Source: Azospirillum endophyticum (lineage in GTDB: Bacteria > Pseudomonadota > Alphaproteobacteria > Azospirillales > Azospirillaceae). From it: a stretch of DNA of 64,000 nt. This document shows positions 1 through 9,692 of this stretch, one piece after another. The notes beneath the pieces were generated by a model, which was not told the origin of the DNA, did not search any database, and was given only the letters and a program-made list of their open reading frames with translations. The stretch lies in NCBI RefSeq assembly GCF_016595245.1, contig NZ_JAENHM010000046.1, forward strand, positions 53,655 to 117,654, read 5' to 3'. How positions within the stretch are numbered: the stretch's first letter is position 1; each line of letters opens with the position of its first letter. The position numbers were made by a program, and so were the translations under genes.

Positions 1-26
1 GCGGGATGCTTGAAGAACCTCGTTAT

Positions 27-70
27 GCGTCCCCCTCACCCTAACCCTCTCCCCGGGGGGGAGAGGGGAT
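27..70. repeat. Partial copy of the window-wide paired palindromic repeat
   Basis: The right arm (CCCCCTCACCCTAACCC followed by a CTCTCCCC/GGGGAGAG palindrome) of a repeat that recurs at 20825, 29708, 31671, 47395 and 48717. The left arm would lie before the window. It sits immediately upstream of the first permease gene, in its leader. Confidence 0.8.
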
Positions 71-106
71 CCTTCCGGCATGCACCCACCGACGGACACC
101 ACAACA

Positions 107-781
107 ATGGCCTACAGTTTCGATTTCTCGTCCCTGCTGGACTACACGCCCGTGCTGGTGGACGGTGTGGCGACGACCGTCGGGCTGACCGCGGTCAGCA
201 CGGTGCTGGGGGTGGCGCTCGGCATCGGCGGGGCGGCAGCGCGGACCTCGACCGTCAAGCCGCTGGCGATCGTCGTCGGTGCCTATGTCGAGCTGATCCG
301 CAACACGCCCTTCCTGGTGCAGCTGTTCTTCATCTTCTTCGGTCTGCCCTCGCTCGGCATCCGGCTGGCGGAATGGCAGGCGGCGGTGCTGGCGATGGTG
401 ATCAATCTCGGCGCCTATTCGACCGAGATCATCCGTGCCGGCATCGAGGCGACGCCGAAGGGCCAGATCGAGGCCGGGGCCAGCCTGGGCATGACCGGGC
501 CGCAGATCTTCCGCTACGTCGTGCTGGGGCCGGCGCTGGGCAAGATCTGGCCGGCGCTGACCAGCCAGATCGTCATCGTCATGCTGGGCTCGTCGGTCTG
601 CTCGCAGATTGCGGCGGAGGAGCTGAGCTTCGCCGCCAACTTCATCCAGTCCCGCAACTTCCGGCCCTTCGAGGCCTATTTCCTGGCGACCGCGCTGTAT
701 CTGGCGCTGGCGGTGGCCTTGCGCTGGGCTTTCAGCCTGATCGGCCGGCGGATGTTCGCAAAGGGGGTGGCGCGTGCTTGA
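107..781 (+). CDS. Polar amino-acid ABC transporter permease (HisM/GlnP family), first subunit
   Basis: Inner-membrane subunit of a type I amino-acid importer, 224 aa, the usual length for this family. Several hydrophobic helices are visible, and the EAA-type cytoplasmic loop is present as GIEATPKGQIEAGASLGMT, the contact site for the ATPase. The ATG at 107 is chosen; an in-frame ATG at 80 would only add nine hydrophilic residues running back towards the repeat at 27-70. The GTG of the next permease overlaps the end by 8 bp, so the two subunits are translationally coupled. The periplasmic binding protein is not in the window and may lie upstream. Family assignment is secure; the substrate (glutamine, histidine, cystine or other) cannot be told. 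Confidence 0.9.
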   Translation: MAYSFDFSSLLDYTPVLVDGVATTVGLTAVSTVLGVALGIGGAAARTSTVKPLAIVVGAYVELIRNTPFLVQLFFIFFGLPSLGIRLAEWQAAVLAMVINLGAYSTEIIRAGIEATPKGQIEAGASLGMTGPQIFRYVVLGPALGKIWPALTSQIVIVMLGSSVCSQIAAEELSFAANFIQSRNFRPFEAYFLATALYLALAVALRWAFSLIGRRMFAKGVARA

Positions 782-1424
782 TTTCACGCTGTGGGACATC
801 CTGTCCAACCTGCTGCTGGCGGCGCGCTGGACGGTGCTGCTGTCGCTGATCGCCTTCGTTTCCGGCGGGATCGCCGGGCTGCTGCTGCTGGTCGCCCGGG
901 TATCGCCGGTGCCGCCGCTGCGCGTCGCGGCCCGGCTGTTCATCGAGGTCTTCCAGGGCACGCCGCTGCTGATGCAGCTGTTCATCGTCTTCTTTGCATT
1001 GCCGCTGATCGGCATCGAGACCTCGGCCTGGACCTCGGCCGCCGTCGGGCTGACGCTGTTCACCGCCGCCTATCTCGCCGAGATCTGGCGCGGCTGCGTC
1101 GAGGCGGTGCCGAAGGGCCAATGGGAAGCCTCGGCCAGCCTCGCCATGACGTTTCCCGAGCAGATGCGCCACGTCATCCTGCCGCAGGCCCTGCGCATCG
1201 CCGTGCCGCCGACCGTCGGATTCTCGGTGCAGGTGGTGAAGGGCACGGCGGTGACCTCCATCATCGGCTTCGTCGAGGTGACGAAGGCCGGAACCATGAT
1301 CACCAACGCCACCTTCCAGCCCTTCCTGGTCTACGGGCTGGTCGGGCTGATCTATTTCGCCCTGTGCTACCCGCTGTCGCTATCGGCCAAGGCGCTGGAA
1401 AGGAAGCTCAATGTCGCCCGTTAA
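774..1424 (+). CDS. Polar amino-acid ABC transporter permease, second subunit
   Basis: Second membrane subunit of the same importer, 216 aa, starting with GTG inside the end of the first permease gene. Its EAA loop reads CVEAVPKGQWEASASLAMT, followed by the conserved proline-rich stretch ILPQALRIAVPPTVG typical of HisM/GlnP proteins. The two permeases are homologous but clearly diverged, so they probably form a heterodimer. The ATPase start overlaps its stop by 14 bp. Operon membership is certain from the overlaps. Confidence 0.9.
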   Translation: MLDFTLWDILSNLLLAARWTVLLSLIAFVSGGIAGLLLLVARVSPVPPLRVAARLFIEVFQGTPLLMQLFIVFFALPLIGIETSAWTSAAVGLTLFTAAYLAEIWRGCVEAVPKGQWEASASLAMTFPEQMRHVILPQALRIAVPPTVGFSVQVVKGTAVTSIIGFVEVTKAGTMITNATFQPFLVYGLVGLIYFALCYPLSLSAKALERKLNVAR

Positions 1425-2190
1425 CACGTCCGCCGCCGGCAGGATCGCCACCGGCAGACCCCTGGTGAAGCTGTCCGGCATCCGCAAATCCTTCGGGCCG
1501 GTGGAAGTGCTGAAGGGCGTCGACATGGCGGTGGAGGAGGGGCAGGTCGTCGCCATGATCGGCCGCAGCGGCTCGGGCAAGAGCACGCTGCTGCGCAGCA
1601 TCAACGGGCTGGAGCGCATCGACGGCGGCGTCATCGAGGTGGACGGCGAATGCGTCGATCCCGGCCAGATCGACCTGCGGGCGCTGCGCCAGAAGGTCGG
1701 CATGGTGTTCCAGCAGTTCAACCTGTTCCCCCATCTGAGCGCCGGCGAGAACGTCATGCTGGCGCTGAAGGTGGTGAAGAAGCAGGACAAGGCGGCCACC
1801 CGGGCCGCGGCGGAAGCGGCGCTGGCCAAGGTCGGGCTGGGCCACAAGTTCGACGCCTACCCGTCGCAGCTGTCGGGCGGCCAGCAGCAGCGCGTCGCCA
1901 TCGCGCGGTCGCTGGCGATGGCGCCCAAGGTTCTGCTGTGCGACGAGATCACCTCCGCCCTCGACCCCGAGCTGGTCGCCGAGGTGCTGGGGGTGGTCCG
2001 CCGGCTGGCGGAAGAGGGCATGACGCTGATCCTGGTGACGCACGAGATGCGCTTCGCCCGCGAGGTCTGCGACCGGCTGGTCTTCATGCATGGCGGCCGC
2101 ATCGCCGAACAGGGACCGCCGGCCGAGCTGTTCGACCGGCCGGCGACGCCGGAACTGGCGCAGTTCATCGGCATGGTGGAGGCTCGCTGA
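1411..2190 (+). CDS. Amino-acid ABC transporter ATP-binding protein (GlnQ/HisP family)
   Basis: Cytoplasmic ATPase of the importer, 259 aa. All nucleotide-binding motifs are intact: Walker A GRSGSGKST, Q-loop FQQFNLFPH, signature LSGGQQQR, Walker B VLLCDE followed by the D-loop SALD, and the switch histidine in LVTHEM. The N-terminus has about 18 extra hydrophilic residues before the conserved core begins at VKLSGIRKSFG. It is the last gene of the three-gene operon, and the next gene is on the opposite strand. Confidence 0.93.
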   Translation: MSPVNTSAAGRIATGRPLVKLSGIRKSFGPVEVLKGVDMAVEEGQVVAMIGRSGSGKSTLLRSINGLERIDGGVIEVDGECVDPGQIDLRALRQKVGMVFQQFNLFPHLSAGENVMLALKVVKKQDKAATRAAAEAALAKVGLGHKFDAYPSQLSGGQQQRVAIARSLAMAPKVLLCDEITSALDPELVAEVLGVVRRLAEEGMTLILVTHEMRFAREVCDRLVFMHGGRIAEQGPPAELFDRPATPELAQFIGMVEAR

Positions 2191-2416
2191 ACGGCGCTCC
2201 CCGCTTTTCCCTTTTTCAGCCTTGCGCAGGCTCCAGGCGGCCGCGGGGGTGGTTGGGGATCAGTGACGAAGCTTGTCAGAGTAGATCGCCGGCATCACTG
2301 AGACCTGCCCTGCCCTGGCCGACCCTGGTGAACCTGACGACTTTGATCGACGATGCGAAGTGCTCCACCCCCAGCCGTCGGCGCAACAGCCGGCTGCCCC
2401 GCTGGCGCGGCCGCCG

Positions 2417-4864
2417 TCAGGACAGGTCGGGCGCGAGGCCGAACCGCTCCGCCAGCAAGGCGGCGACGGCGGTGGCGGCCATGGGCCGGGCATAGAGATA
2501 CCCCTGCCCTTCCCGGCAGCCGCGGGACCGCAGGAAGTCCTGCTGCGCCAGCGTTTCCACCCCTTCTGCTATCACCGTGCGGTTCAGGCGGTGTGCCATG
2601 GCGATGATCGCCTCGGTGATCGCTTCGCTGTCGCGGTCCTCGGGAATGTCGCGAATGAAGCTGCGGTCGATCTTCAGCCGGTCGATCGGCAGGCTCTTCA
2701 GCGACCCCATGCAGGAGTAGCCGGTTCCGAAATCGTCGATGGCCACCATCAGACCGAGCCGCTTGAGCTGGAGCAAAGTGGCGAGGCAATCGTCCTCGTT
2801 CTGCAAGGTGCTTTCCGTGATTTCGATCTCCAGCCGCTCGGCGGGCAGACCGGTTTCATCGAGAAGAGTCTTCAGGAACTGCGGCAGACGGTCCGGGTTC
2901 ATCTGCCGCGCCGAGACGTTGACCGCCATCTGCAACGGGGGAAGTCCGGCCCGCCGCCACGCGCAGGCCTGCGCGCAGGCCTCGCGCAGGACCCATTCGC
3001 CGATGGGAACGATGAGGCCGCTCTTCTCCGCGATGGGAATCACTGCGTCGGGTCCCAACAGGCCGGCGGTCGGGTGCTGCCAGCGGATCAGCGCCTCGAC
3101 GCCCAGGACCGCGCCGCTCGCCATCTCGATCTGCGGCTGGTAATGCAGGACCAGCTCCCCCATGTCGAAACCGCGCCTCAGGTCGCGGTCGCGCTCCATG
3201 TAGAGGGTGGCTTTCCGGGTCATCTCCTTGGTGTAGAAGGCGAAGCGGTTGCGCCCGTCATCCTTGGCCACGTACATGGCGGTGTCGGCGGCGCGGATCA
3301 GGTCGTCCTGCGTCAGGCCATCGTCGGGAAACAGGCTGATTCCGACGCTGGCGGACACCGTGAACTCGATCCCGGCCAAGGCGATAGGCTCGCAAATCCG
3401 CGCGATGATGCGGTTGGAGAGTTCGGCCACGCAGACCGGCTGCTCGACCCGGTCGACGATCACCATGAATTCGTCGCCGCCCAATCGCGCGACGGTGTCC
3501 TCCTGGCGGACGGCCAGACGCATGCGCTTGGCCACGGTCCGCAGCAGCTCGTCGCCGACGCTGTGTCCCAACGTGTCGTTGATCCGCTTGAAATGGTCGA
3601 GATCGATGAAGAGAAGCGCCACCGTCCCGTTGCGGCGCTGGGCGGCGTTCATGGCCTGTTGCAGGCGGTCCATCGCCAGCAGGCGGTTGGGCAGGTCGGT
3701 GAGCGGGTCGTAATGTGCCAAATGCTGGAATTGTTCCTGGGCCTGCCGGATGGCCGTCATGTCCGAAAACAGCGCGACATAGTGGGTGACGTCGCCTTTG
3801 GCATCGCAGACCGACGCGATGTTCACCAGCACCGGCAGCAGGGAATCATCCCGGCGGCGGCCGAGAATCTCGCCGTGCCACCGCCCGGCCGCGGCCAGGG
3901 TCGTCATCATGCTGCGCCGGTCGACGGGCGTACCAAGCGACGTGTCCAGGATGTGAGGGAACTTTCCGATGATCTCGTCGTCCTGACAACCGCTGATCGT
4001 GCAGTATCCACGGTTGAAATTGATGACGTCGAACGCCCTGTCCAGGATCAGGATGCCTTCCTGGGCCGATTCGAAGACCATGGCCGCCTGCTGAAGCTGG
4101 ACCTCGGTCCTTCGCCTTTCCGTGATATCCTGAATGACGCCGATGATGCGGCTTTTCCTGTCGACGTTGCCGGTGAAGAGTTTCCCCTGGATCTTCAGCC
4201 AGTGAAGCGTCCCGTCGGGATGGACGCTGCGGAATTCGGTCGAACACAGGCCGCCGTGATCGGAGGTGTGGCTGAACACCCGATCGACCTGATGCCGGTC
4301 CTCGTCGTGTACCCGCGCCAGGAAACCGTCCCACGCCCCGGCCAGAACCTCCTGCGGATGGCCGAAGAAGCGATGGGAGTTGCCGACGTGCAGAACGGAT
4401 TTCGTGGTCGCGTCCAGTTCCCAAGACGCCATATCGGCGGCCTCCAGGGCCAGCAGCAGCCGCTCCTCGCTTTGCCGGACGACCAGGTCGGCGTCGCGGC
4501 GTTCCAGCGCCATCTGGATGGTTGCGTGCAGCTCCCGTTCGCTGAAGGGTTTGATGAGATAGCCATAGGGTCTGGTGGCGCGGGCGCGCTCCAGCGTCGC
4601 CTGTTCGGAATAGGCGGTCAGGTAGATGACCGGCGTGTCGGACGTCCTGGAGATTTCCCGGGCGGTGTCGATGCCGTCCATCGGCCCTTCGATGTGGATG
4701 TCCATGAGGACGAGGTCGGGCCGCTCGTCGCGGACGGAGACCAGCGCCTGCGCGCCGGACGCCGCCGGGGTGGTCACGTCATAGCCCAGCAGCTTCAGAC
4801 GCTGCTGCAAATGAAGCGCGACGATGCGCTCGTCCTCGACCACCAGAATTCTGGCCTTCGACAT
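2417..4864 (-). CDS. Response regulator with two PAS, GGDEF and EAL domains
   Basis: 815-aa cytoplasmic c-di-GMP enzyme. An N-terminal receiver domain (about residues 4-120) has phospho-acceptor Asp55 in VLMDIHIEG. Two PAS domains follow (about 130-255 and 255-375), then a GGDEF domain with an intact GGDEF motif at residues 462-466, and an EAL domain with EAL at 590-592 plus the conserved DDFGTGYS. Both the cyclase and phosphodiesterase signatures look intact, so either or both activities are possible. No RxxD inhibitory site was verified. It starts 13 bp after the stop of the HWE kinase on the same strand, so that kinase is the likely phosphodonor. The inferred role is switching between motility and sessility. 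Confidence 0.93.
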   Translation of the reverse strand: MSKARILVVEDERIVALHLQQRLKLLGYDVTTPAASGAQALVSVRDERPDLVLMDIHIEGPMDGIDTAREISRTSDTPVIYLTAYSEQATLERARATRPYGYLIKPFSERELHATIQMALERRDADLVVRQSEERLLLALEAADMASWELDATTKSVLHVGNSHRFFGHPQEVLAGAWDGFLARVHDEDRHQVDRVFSHTSDHGGLCSTEFRSVHPDGTLHWLKIQGKLFTGNVDRKSRIIGVIQDITERRRTEVQLQQAAMVFESAQEGILILDRAFDVINFNRGYCTISGCQDDEIIGKFPHILDTSLGTPVDRRSMMTTLAAAGRWHGEILGRRRDDSLLPVLVNIASVCDAKGDVTHYVALFSDMTAIRQAQEQFQHLAHYDPLTDLPNRLLAMDRLQQAMNAAQRRNGTVALLFIDLDHFKRINDTLGHSVGDELLRTVAKRMRLAVRQEDTVARLGGDEFMVIVDRVEQPVCVAELSNRIIARICEPIALAGIEFTVSASVGISLFPDDGLTQDDLIRAADTAMYVAKDDGRNRFAFYTKEMTRKATLYMERDRDLRRGFDMGELVLHYQPQIEMASGAVLGVEALIRWQHPTAGLLGPDAVIPIAEKSGLIVPIGEWVLREACAQACAWRRAGLPPLQMAVNVSARQMNPDRLPQFLKTLLDETGLPAERLEIEITESTLQNEDDCLATLLQLKRLGLMVAIDDFGTGYSCMGSLKSLPIDRLKIDRSFIRDIPEDRDSEAITEAIIAMAHRLNRTVIAEGVETLAQQDFLRSRGCREGQGYLYARPMAATAVAALLAERFGLAPDLS

Positions 4865-4877
4865 CGACCGTCTCCAC

Positions 4878-5945
4878 TCATTCGTCCGATGGAAACCGCA
4901 GCAGGAAGCTGGTCGGGTGGCCGGGCTGGATCGTCAGCGCACCGCCAAGCTGCTGCGTCAGCAAATTGACGAGTTGAAGCCCAAGGGTTTCGGTCTTCGC
5001 GGCGTCCAGCGCGGGAGGCAGGCCGATGCCGTCGTCGCTGACCCGAAGGGAAACCTCCGAGGGCCTGTCCCTGGACAGCCGGATGGTGATCGCGCCCCGG
5101 CGGCCGTCCGGGAAGCCGTGCTTCAGGGCGTTCGAAATCAGTTCGTTCATGATCAGGCCGCAGGGAATGGCCGTGTTGATGGGCAGTTGAACCCCGACCG
5201 TGTCGAGAGACAAGGTGATCCGCGCCGGATCCACCCCATAGGAGGCGATCAGGGTGGGTGCCAGCGCGTCGAGGAAATTGGCGAAATCGACCCGCGCGAA
5301 ATCCTTGGACTGGTACAAGGTCTGATGGATCAGGGCCATCGAACGGATGCGCGATTGGCTGTCGCGCAGCATGTCGAGAACCTGCCTGTCCACGATGCGC
5401 GACGATTGCAGGTCGAGCAGACTGCCGATGATCTGAAGGTTGTTCTTCACCCGATGATGGATTTCGGCGAGAAGGATGTCCTTCTCCTTCAGCGCCTGCT
5501 GGATTTTCTCTTCCTTCTGCTTGCGGTCGGAGATGTCGACGATCGCCGACAGGACCATCGTACCCTCTTCGGTTTCGATCGGGTTGAGGCCGATCTCCAC
5601 CGGAAACTCGCTGCCGTCCTTGCGCAATCCGTAGAGATCCCGCCCGGCTCCCATCGGCCGCGACTGCGGGTTGGCGAAGAACTGGACCCGCATCCCCGGA
5701 TGATGCCCGGCGAAGCGGGTGGGAACGAGGATCTCCACCGGCTGCCCCAGCAATTCGCCGCGCGTGTAGCCGAAGACGCGCTCGGTCTGGGCATTGATCA
5801 TTTCGATCATCCCCCGGCTGTTCACCATCACCATCGCGTTGGGCGCCGATTCCACGACCAGCCGGAAACGCTCCTCGCTCTTGCGCAGCGCGTGTTCCAC
5901 GGCTTGCCGTTTCGCTTCCTCGGAAAGCGGGCTGTCCTCCAGCAT
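4878..5945 (-). CDS. PAS-domain sensor histidine kinase, HisKA_2/HWE type
   Basis: 355-aa soluble kinase without transmembrane segments. A PAS domain lies at about residues 25-140 ([16 protein letters not shown] through [14 protein letters not shown]). The phospho-acceptor helix has [17 protein letters not shown], typical of HisKA_2, and the ATPase domain has [11 protein letters not shown] and a DDGIGLP G1 box. The frame stays open upstream to 6110, but the ATG at 5945 is preferred. GGAGGA sits about 7 nt before it, and the upstream extension lacks domain-like sequence. It is followed at 13 bp by the REC-GGDEF-EAL gene, and the two form an operon. Confidence 0.9.
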   Translation of the reverse strand: MLEDSPLSEEAKRQAVEHALRKSEERFRLVVESAPNAMVMVNSRGMIEMINAQTERVFGYTRGELLGQPVEILVPTRFAGHHPGMRVQFFANPQSRPMGAGRDLYGLRKDGSEFPVEIGLNPIETEEGTMVLSAIVDISDRKQKEEKIQQALKEKDILLAEIHHRVKNNLQIIGSLLDLQSSRIVDRQVLDMLRDSQSRIRSMALIHQTLYQSKDFARVDFANFLDALAPTLIASYGVDPARITLSLDTVGVQLPINTAIPCGLIMNELISNALKHGFPDGRRGAITIRLSRDRPSEVSLRVSDDGIGLPPALDAAKTETLGLQLVNLLTQQLGGALTIQPGHPTSFLLRFPSDE

Positions 5946-6416
5946 GGTGTCGTCCTCCGATGCCGTCCAGAAACGCTCCACGGAACCCGTGCCATACCGC
6001 CAGACCGACCCGCGGCGTTCCGAACGCCGGGGACAACGGCATACATCCAATGGTAGGCCGCAGATTTCGACGCTGAAACAATACAGCGGCCCTACACCCA
6101 CAGAAAACATAAGGAATTTTCCGTGAGTGAAAGCCTACGGTAGAGTGGTTCCTTCTGGTTGTCCATCAGGGTTGCTCGCCAAGGCCGATGAACTTGGTCC
6201 ATTCCCCCTGCTGTCGTGTTGAGGATCGGGGCGCGGGGCCGTCCATTCCTTGATCTGCCCTTGCCAAGGCCATGAAATCGGAAAGGTTCTTGTTGGGTTC
6301 CGGGGGGTTGGGTCGTCGGTCACGTGACGAAGGCTTCGACGAGGGCTCCGAGCAGAGCTTTTCCGCGGCGCCGCGCTGGATCAGGCCGCCCCCTTTGCGA
6401 GGCGGTGAAGGCGTTT
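5946..6416. other. Gene-poor spacer, probably decayed sequence
   Basis: No convincing gene. Minus-strand frames contain protein-like fragments (for example LSDFMALARADQG and RQQGEWTKFIGLGEQ around 6165-6290), but stops or frame changes interrupt them. This suggests the remains of one or more dead genes. Part of it must hold the promoter of the kinase operon starting at 5945. Confidence 0.4.
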
Positions 6417-6713
6417 TCAGATCGGCCAGGACCGAGCGGCCAGGGTCGGCACGATGATGGTCATGCGCGCCAGATCCTTGATGGAATGCCAGTCGCCGTC
6501 ATAGTCGGTGCCGACCTTCTCGGACACGCGCTCGTCGCTCTTGATCGGGGCGGCGGAGACGCCGCCGCGGTATTTGGCGGCGATGGCCCGGCCGATCTGC
6601 TCGATCTCCGCCTTGGACGCCGCGGCGTCGGTGAGACGGCCGACTTGATGCTCTTTAGAAAGCCGGCACGCGCCCCGGTCGCTCCCCACCCGACACTCGA
6701 TCCCCTCATACAT
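6417..6713 (-). pseudogene. Fragment resembling a RelA/SpoT-like nucleotidyltransferase domain
   Basis: 98-codon frame. Its C-terminal half (IKSDERVSEKVGTDYDGDW followed by IKDLARMTIIVP) resembles the start of RelA/SpoT-like domains found in phage-borne or polymorphic toxin proteins. That family normally continues for another 100 or more residues. Here the frame ends about ten residues after IIVP with unrelated sequence, so the catalytic part is missing. I read it as a truncated remnant. The similarity is from recall of family patterns, not from a search, so confidence is modest. Confidence 0.35.
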
Positions 6714-7292
6714 GAGGCCGGGCTGGCGGCGGGGAAGTGACGATCGTCACTCGATCGCTTCGGGCATTAAAGGAATATATTCAAATAACAGATTTCTTAA
6801 CGCCGCCATTTTTCGCCGTCTCTTGCTCACGAATATTAACTTTTTTGCGGACGAAAAAGGCTTCTTTCGAAATTGGGCTACCCCTTAGGCTGTAACTCCG
6901 TGCACCGGACATCTACCAATCGTGTACCCGAAGTCGTAAATATAATCGGCACATATAGGGCAGTATCTCGCGGTATTTTTGAAAGAATGATGCGTGATAA
7001 TGGGTTGGTCAGGGTAAGGCTGCCTCTATGTCTTTTGAGATCATCTCAGACTGATATTAGGTGCCAAAGTATATATTGGGGATTGGAAAATAAGACTGGT
7101 GGATGGATCGTAAATCCTGTGACCAGAATGGGATATAGTTTGCTGATCTGACCCTGCCCCCTTGACCGACCTCATGACAGGCTGGGCCAAATTTGCCACA
7201 AGGTTCGAGAAAACTTAACCGGATTTGGAAAGGTTTCGTTAACCATTGAAGCCCCAGCATGGCTTCAACGAAACGGACATAGGATTAAAGGC
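6714..7292. other. AT-rich intergenic region upstream of the glycosidase
   Basis: About 580 bp, noticeably AT-richer than the rest of the window, especially 6760-7150. A 92-codon frame at 6873-7151 has no protein-like composition and is not called. The region presumably contains the promoter of the gene at 7293. The low GC could mark either old foreign DNA or a long regulatory region. Confidence 0.5.
7234..7273 (+). promoter_or_regulatory. Imperfect hairpin in the leader of the glycosidase gene
   Basis: TTTCGTT (7234-7240) and TGAAGCC (7247-7253) pair with GGCTTCA (7261-7267) and AACGAAA (ending about 7273). A 6-nt bulge lies on the left arm and a 7-nt loop at the tip. It ends about 20 nt before the ATG at 7293. 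It could be an mRNA structure or a protein-binding palindrome; function is unknown. Confidence 0.4.
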
Positions 7293-9662
7293 ATGAGCAC
7301 GACCACCACGCCGAGCAAGATCGTCGTCAACGCCTACGGCCAATCCCAGGACAGCGTCGCGCCGAATTTCAAGCTGCTGGTGGATGGTCAGGAGGTCGGA
7401 ACGGCCGATGCGGCTGCGGCCTCGTCGACGGCATACAGCTTCACCGCCGATCTCGCGGCGAACACGGCGCACAAGATCCAGGTCGTCTACGACAACGACA
7501 CGGCGAACAGTGCCTATCGCGACCTTTACGTCCAGTCGATCGAGGTCAACGGCCACACGCTGAAGCCGACCGACGCCATCTATGAACGCCATGACGATGC
7601 CGCCCCGGCGCCGACCCAGGCCGGCCAGGAAGCCATGTGGTGGGATGGCGCGCTGACCTTCAGCACCCCCGCGACCTATTATGCCGGCGCCCAGGCCGCC
7701 GCCCCGGCGGCCCCCGCCGCTCCGGCCGCTCCCGCCGCCGGCACCGCGCAGAACGTCATCACCGTGAACGCCGCCGGCAACGCGGCGGGCGGCGAAGGCG
7801 CGCACTTCACCGTGCTGGTCGACGGCAAGGAAATCGGCGAAGGCACGGCCACCAGCCCCGACGCCAAGGACTTCAAGTTCACCGCCGATCTGGCGCAGGG
7901 CACCGCCCATTCGGTCGAGGTCAAGTACGACAACGACGCCGTCGTCGACGGTGCCGACCGCAACCTGTACGTCCACAGCGTCGGCATCGACGGCAAGACC
8001 GTGGCGGCGACCGACGCCGCCATGTCGGTCCAGCGCACCGCCGACGGTGCCGACCTCGGCGCGACCACCGACCTCTATTGGGACGCCACGCTGACCGCCA
8101 AGCTGGACGCCGGCCACTTCGCCGCTTCCACGGGTTCGGCAGGCGGTTCCACCGATCCCGGCAAGGGCGGCACCACGGGCGGTTCCACGGGCGGTTCCGC
8201 CGCCAATCCCGGCACGGGCGATACCTCGCTGTCGCTGAAGGTCGGCAACGTCACGGTGGCCGATCCGGGCATGGTGCAGAGCAGCGGCGCGATCAACGGC
8301 TTCCTGCACACCAACGGCAACCAGATCGTCGACGAGAGCGGCAACAACGTCCGGCTGACCGGCGTGAACTGGTTCGGCGGCGAGGGCTACAACTACGTGC
8401 CGTCGGGTCTGTGGGCCGACAGCTACCAGCACCACATCGACAGCATGAAGGACCTGGGCTTCAACGTCATCCGCCTGACCTGGGCCGACGACATGTTCGA
8501 CAGCACCGCGGTCACCAACGGCATCGACTATTCGAAGAACCCGGACCTGAAGGGCCTGACCCGGCTGGAAGTCTATGACAAGGTCATCGACTATGCCGGC
8601 AAGAGCGGCATCAAGGTGATCCTCGACCACCACCGCAACGACGGCGGCGCCGGCACTAACGAGCACGGGCTGTGGTACACCGACAAGAACCCGGAATCGA
8701 AGGTCATCGAAGACTGGAAGATGCTGGCCAAGCATTATGCCGGCAACGACGCGGTGATCGGCGCCGACCTGCACAATGAGCCCAGCGTCAGCGCCACCTG
8801 GGGTGACGGCAACCAGGCCACCGACTGGGCCGCGGCGGCCGAGCGCATCGGCAACGCCATCCAGACCGTGAACAAGGACTGGCTGATGCTGGTCGAGGGC
8901 ACGGAGTGGAGCAGCACGCTGGCCGGCGTGAAGGACCATCCCGTCGAGTTCGACGTGCCCAACAAGCTGGTCTATTCGCCGCACGCCTACGGCCAGAGCG
9001 TCGGGCAGTTCAGCTGGCTGTCGGACCCGAGCTATCCGGACAACCTGCCGGCCCAGTACGACAGCATGTGGGGCTACATCTACAAGAACAACATCGCCCC
9101 GATCCTGGTCGGCGAGTTCGGCGGCCAGATGACGAGCGGCGCCGAGCAGACCTGGGCCAGCACGCTGATCAAGTACATGAACGGCGACTGGAACCTGGAC
9201 GGCAAGAGCGATCTCGCCGCCGGCCAGCAGGGCATGAACTGGACCTACTGGGCCTGGACCCCGGAATCGGGTGACGTCGGCGGCCTGCTGCAGAACGACT
9301 ACAAGACCGTCGATCCGACCAAGATGAACATCATCAAGGCGGGCCTCGCCGCCAATTCCGGCACCTCCGGTCCGGTGCCGGGCAGCGACGAGGCGGTCTT
9401 CACCGTGCAACTGGCCAAGGCGGTCACCACCGCCACCACCATCGACTATGCGACCGCGGACGGCACCGCCAAGGCCGGCAGCGACTACACCGCCGCCCAT
9501 GGCAGCCTGACCTTCCAGCCCGGCGAGACCACCAAGACGGTCTCCGTCCACATCAACGGCACCAACGTCAACGACGGCACGGAGAACTTCCTGCTGCACC
9601 TGACCCACGACAACGCCAGCCTGGGCACCGCCACCGGCTACATCACCGACCACGCGGCGTAA
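7293..9662 (+). CDS. Multidomain glycosidase: CBM60, CBM60, GH5, Calx-beta
   Basis: 789 aa. Two N-terminal domains (about residues 8-130 and 150-270) share VDGQEVG/VDGKEIG, YDND and the DLYVQSIEVNG pattern of calcium-dependent CBM60 xylan-binding modules. An Ala-Pro linker separates them, and a Gly-Thr-Ser linker precedes the catalytic domain. The GH5 domain (about 325-690) has the acid/base glutamate in LHNEP and the nucleophile in VGEFGG, as in endoglucanases. A Calx-beta-like domain closes the protein (GTSGPVPGSDEAVFTVQL onward). There is no Sec signal peptide at the N-terminus, so export would need a type I or similar route, which is not evident here. Role inferred: attack on plant cell-wall beta-glucan or remodelling of the cell's own cellulose. 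Confidence 0.85.
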   Translation: MSTTTTPSKIVVNAYGQSQDSVAPNFKLLVDGQEVGTADAAAASSTAYSFTADLAANTAHKIQVVYDNDTANSAYRDLYVQSIEVNGHTLKPTDAIYERHDDAAPAPTQAGQEAMWWDGALTFSTPATYYAGAQAAAPAAPAAPAAPAAGTAQNVITVNAAGNAAGGEGAHFTVLVDGKEIGEGTATSPDAKDFKFTADLAQGTAHSVEVKYDNDAVVDGADRNLYVHSVGIDGKTVAATDAAMSVQRTADGADLGATTDLYWDATLTAKLDAGHFAASTGSAGGSTDPGKGGTTGGSTGGSAANPGTGDTSLSLKVGNVTVADPGMVQSSGAINGFLHTNGNQIVDESGNNVRLTGVNWFGGEGYNYVPSGLWADSYQHHIDSMKDLGFNVIRLTWADDMFDSTAVTNGIDYSKNPDLKGLTRLEVYDKVIDYAGKSGIKVILDHHRNDGGAGTNEHGLWYTDKNPESKVIEDWKMLAKHYAGNDAVIGADLHNEPSVSATWGDGNQATDWAAAAERIGNAIQTVNKDWLMLVEGTEWSSTLAGVKDHPVEFDVPNKLVYSPHAYGQSVGQFSWLSDPSYPDNLPAQYDSMWGYIYKNNIAPILVGEFGGQMTSGAEQTWASTLIKYMNGDWNLDGKSDLAAGQQGMNWTYWAWTPESGDVGGLLQNDYKTVDPTKMNIIKAGLAANSGTSGPVPGSDEAVFTVQLAKAVTTATTIDYATADGTAKAGSDYTAAHGSLTFQPGETTKTVSVHINGTNVNDGTENFLLHLTHDNASLGTATGYITDHAA

Positions 9663-9692
9663 CACGCTCTCCCGATCGGGGGGCTGCAAACC

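Noticed and set aside
6873..7151. 92-codon frame in the AT-rich spacer
   Set aside because: No protein-like pattern, no ribosome site and no similarity that I recognise.
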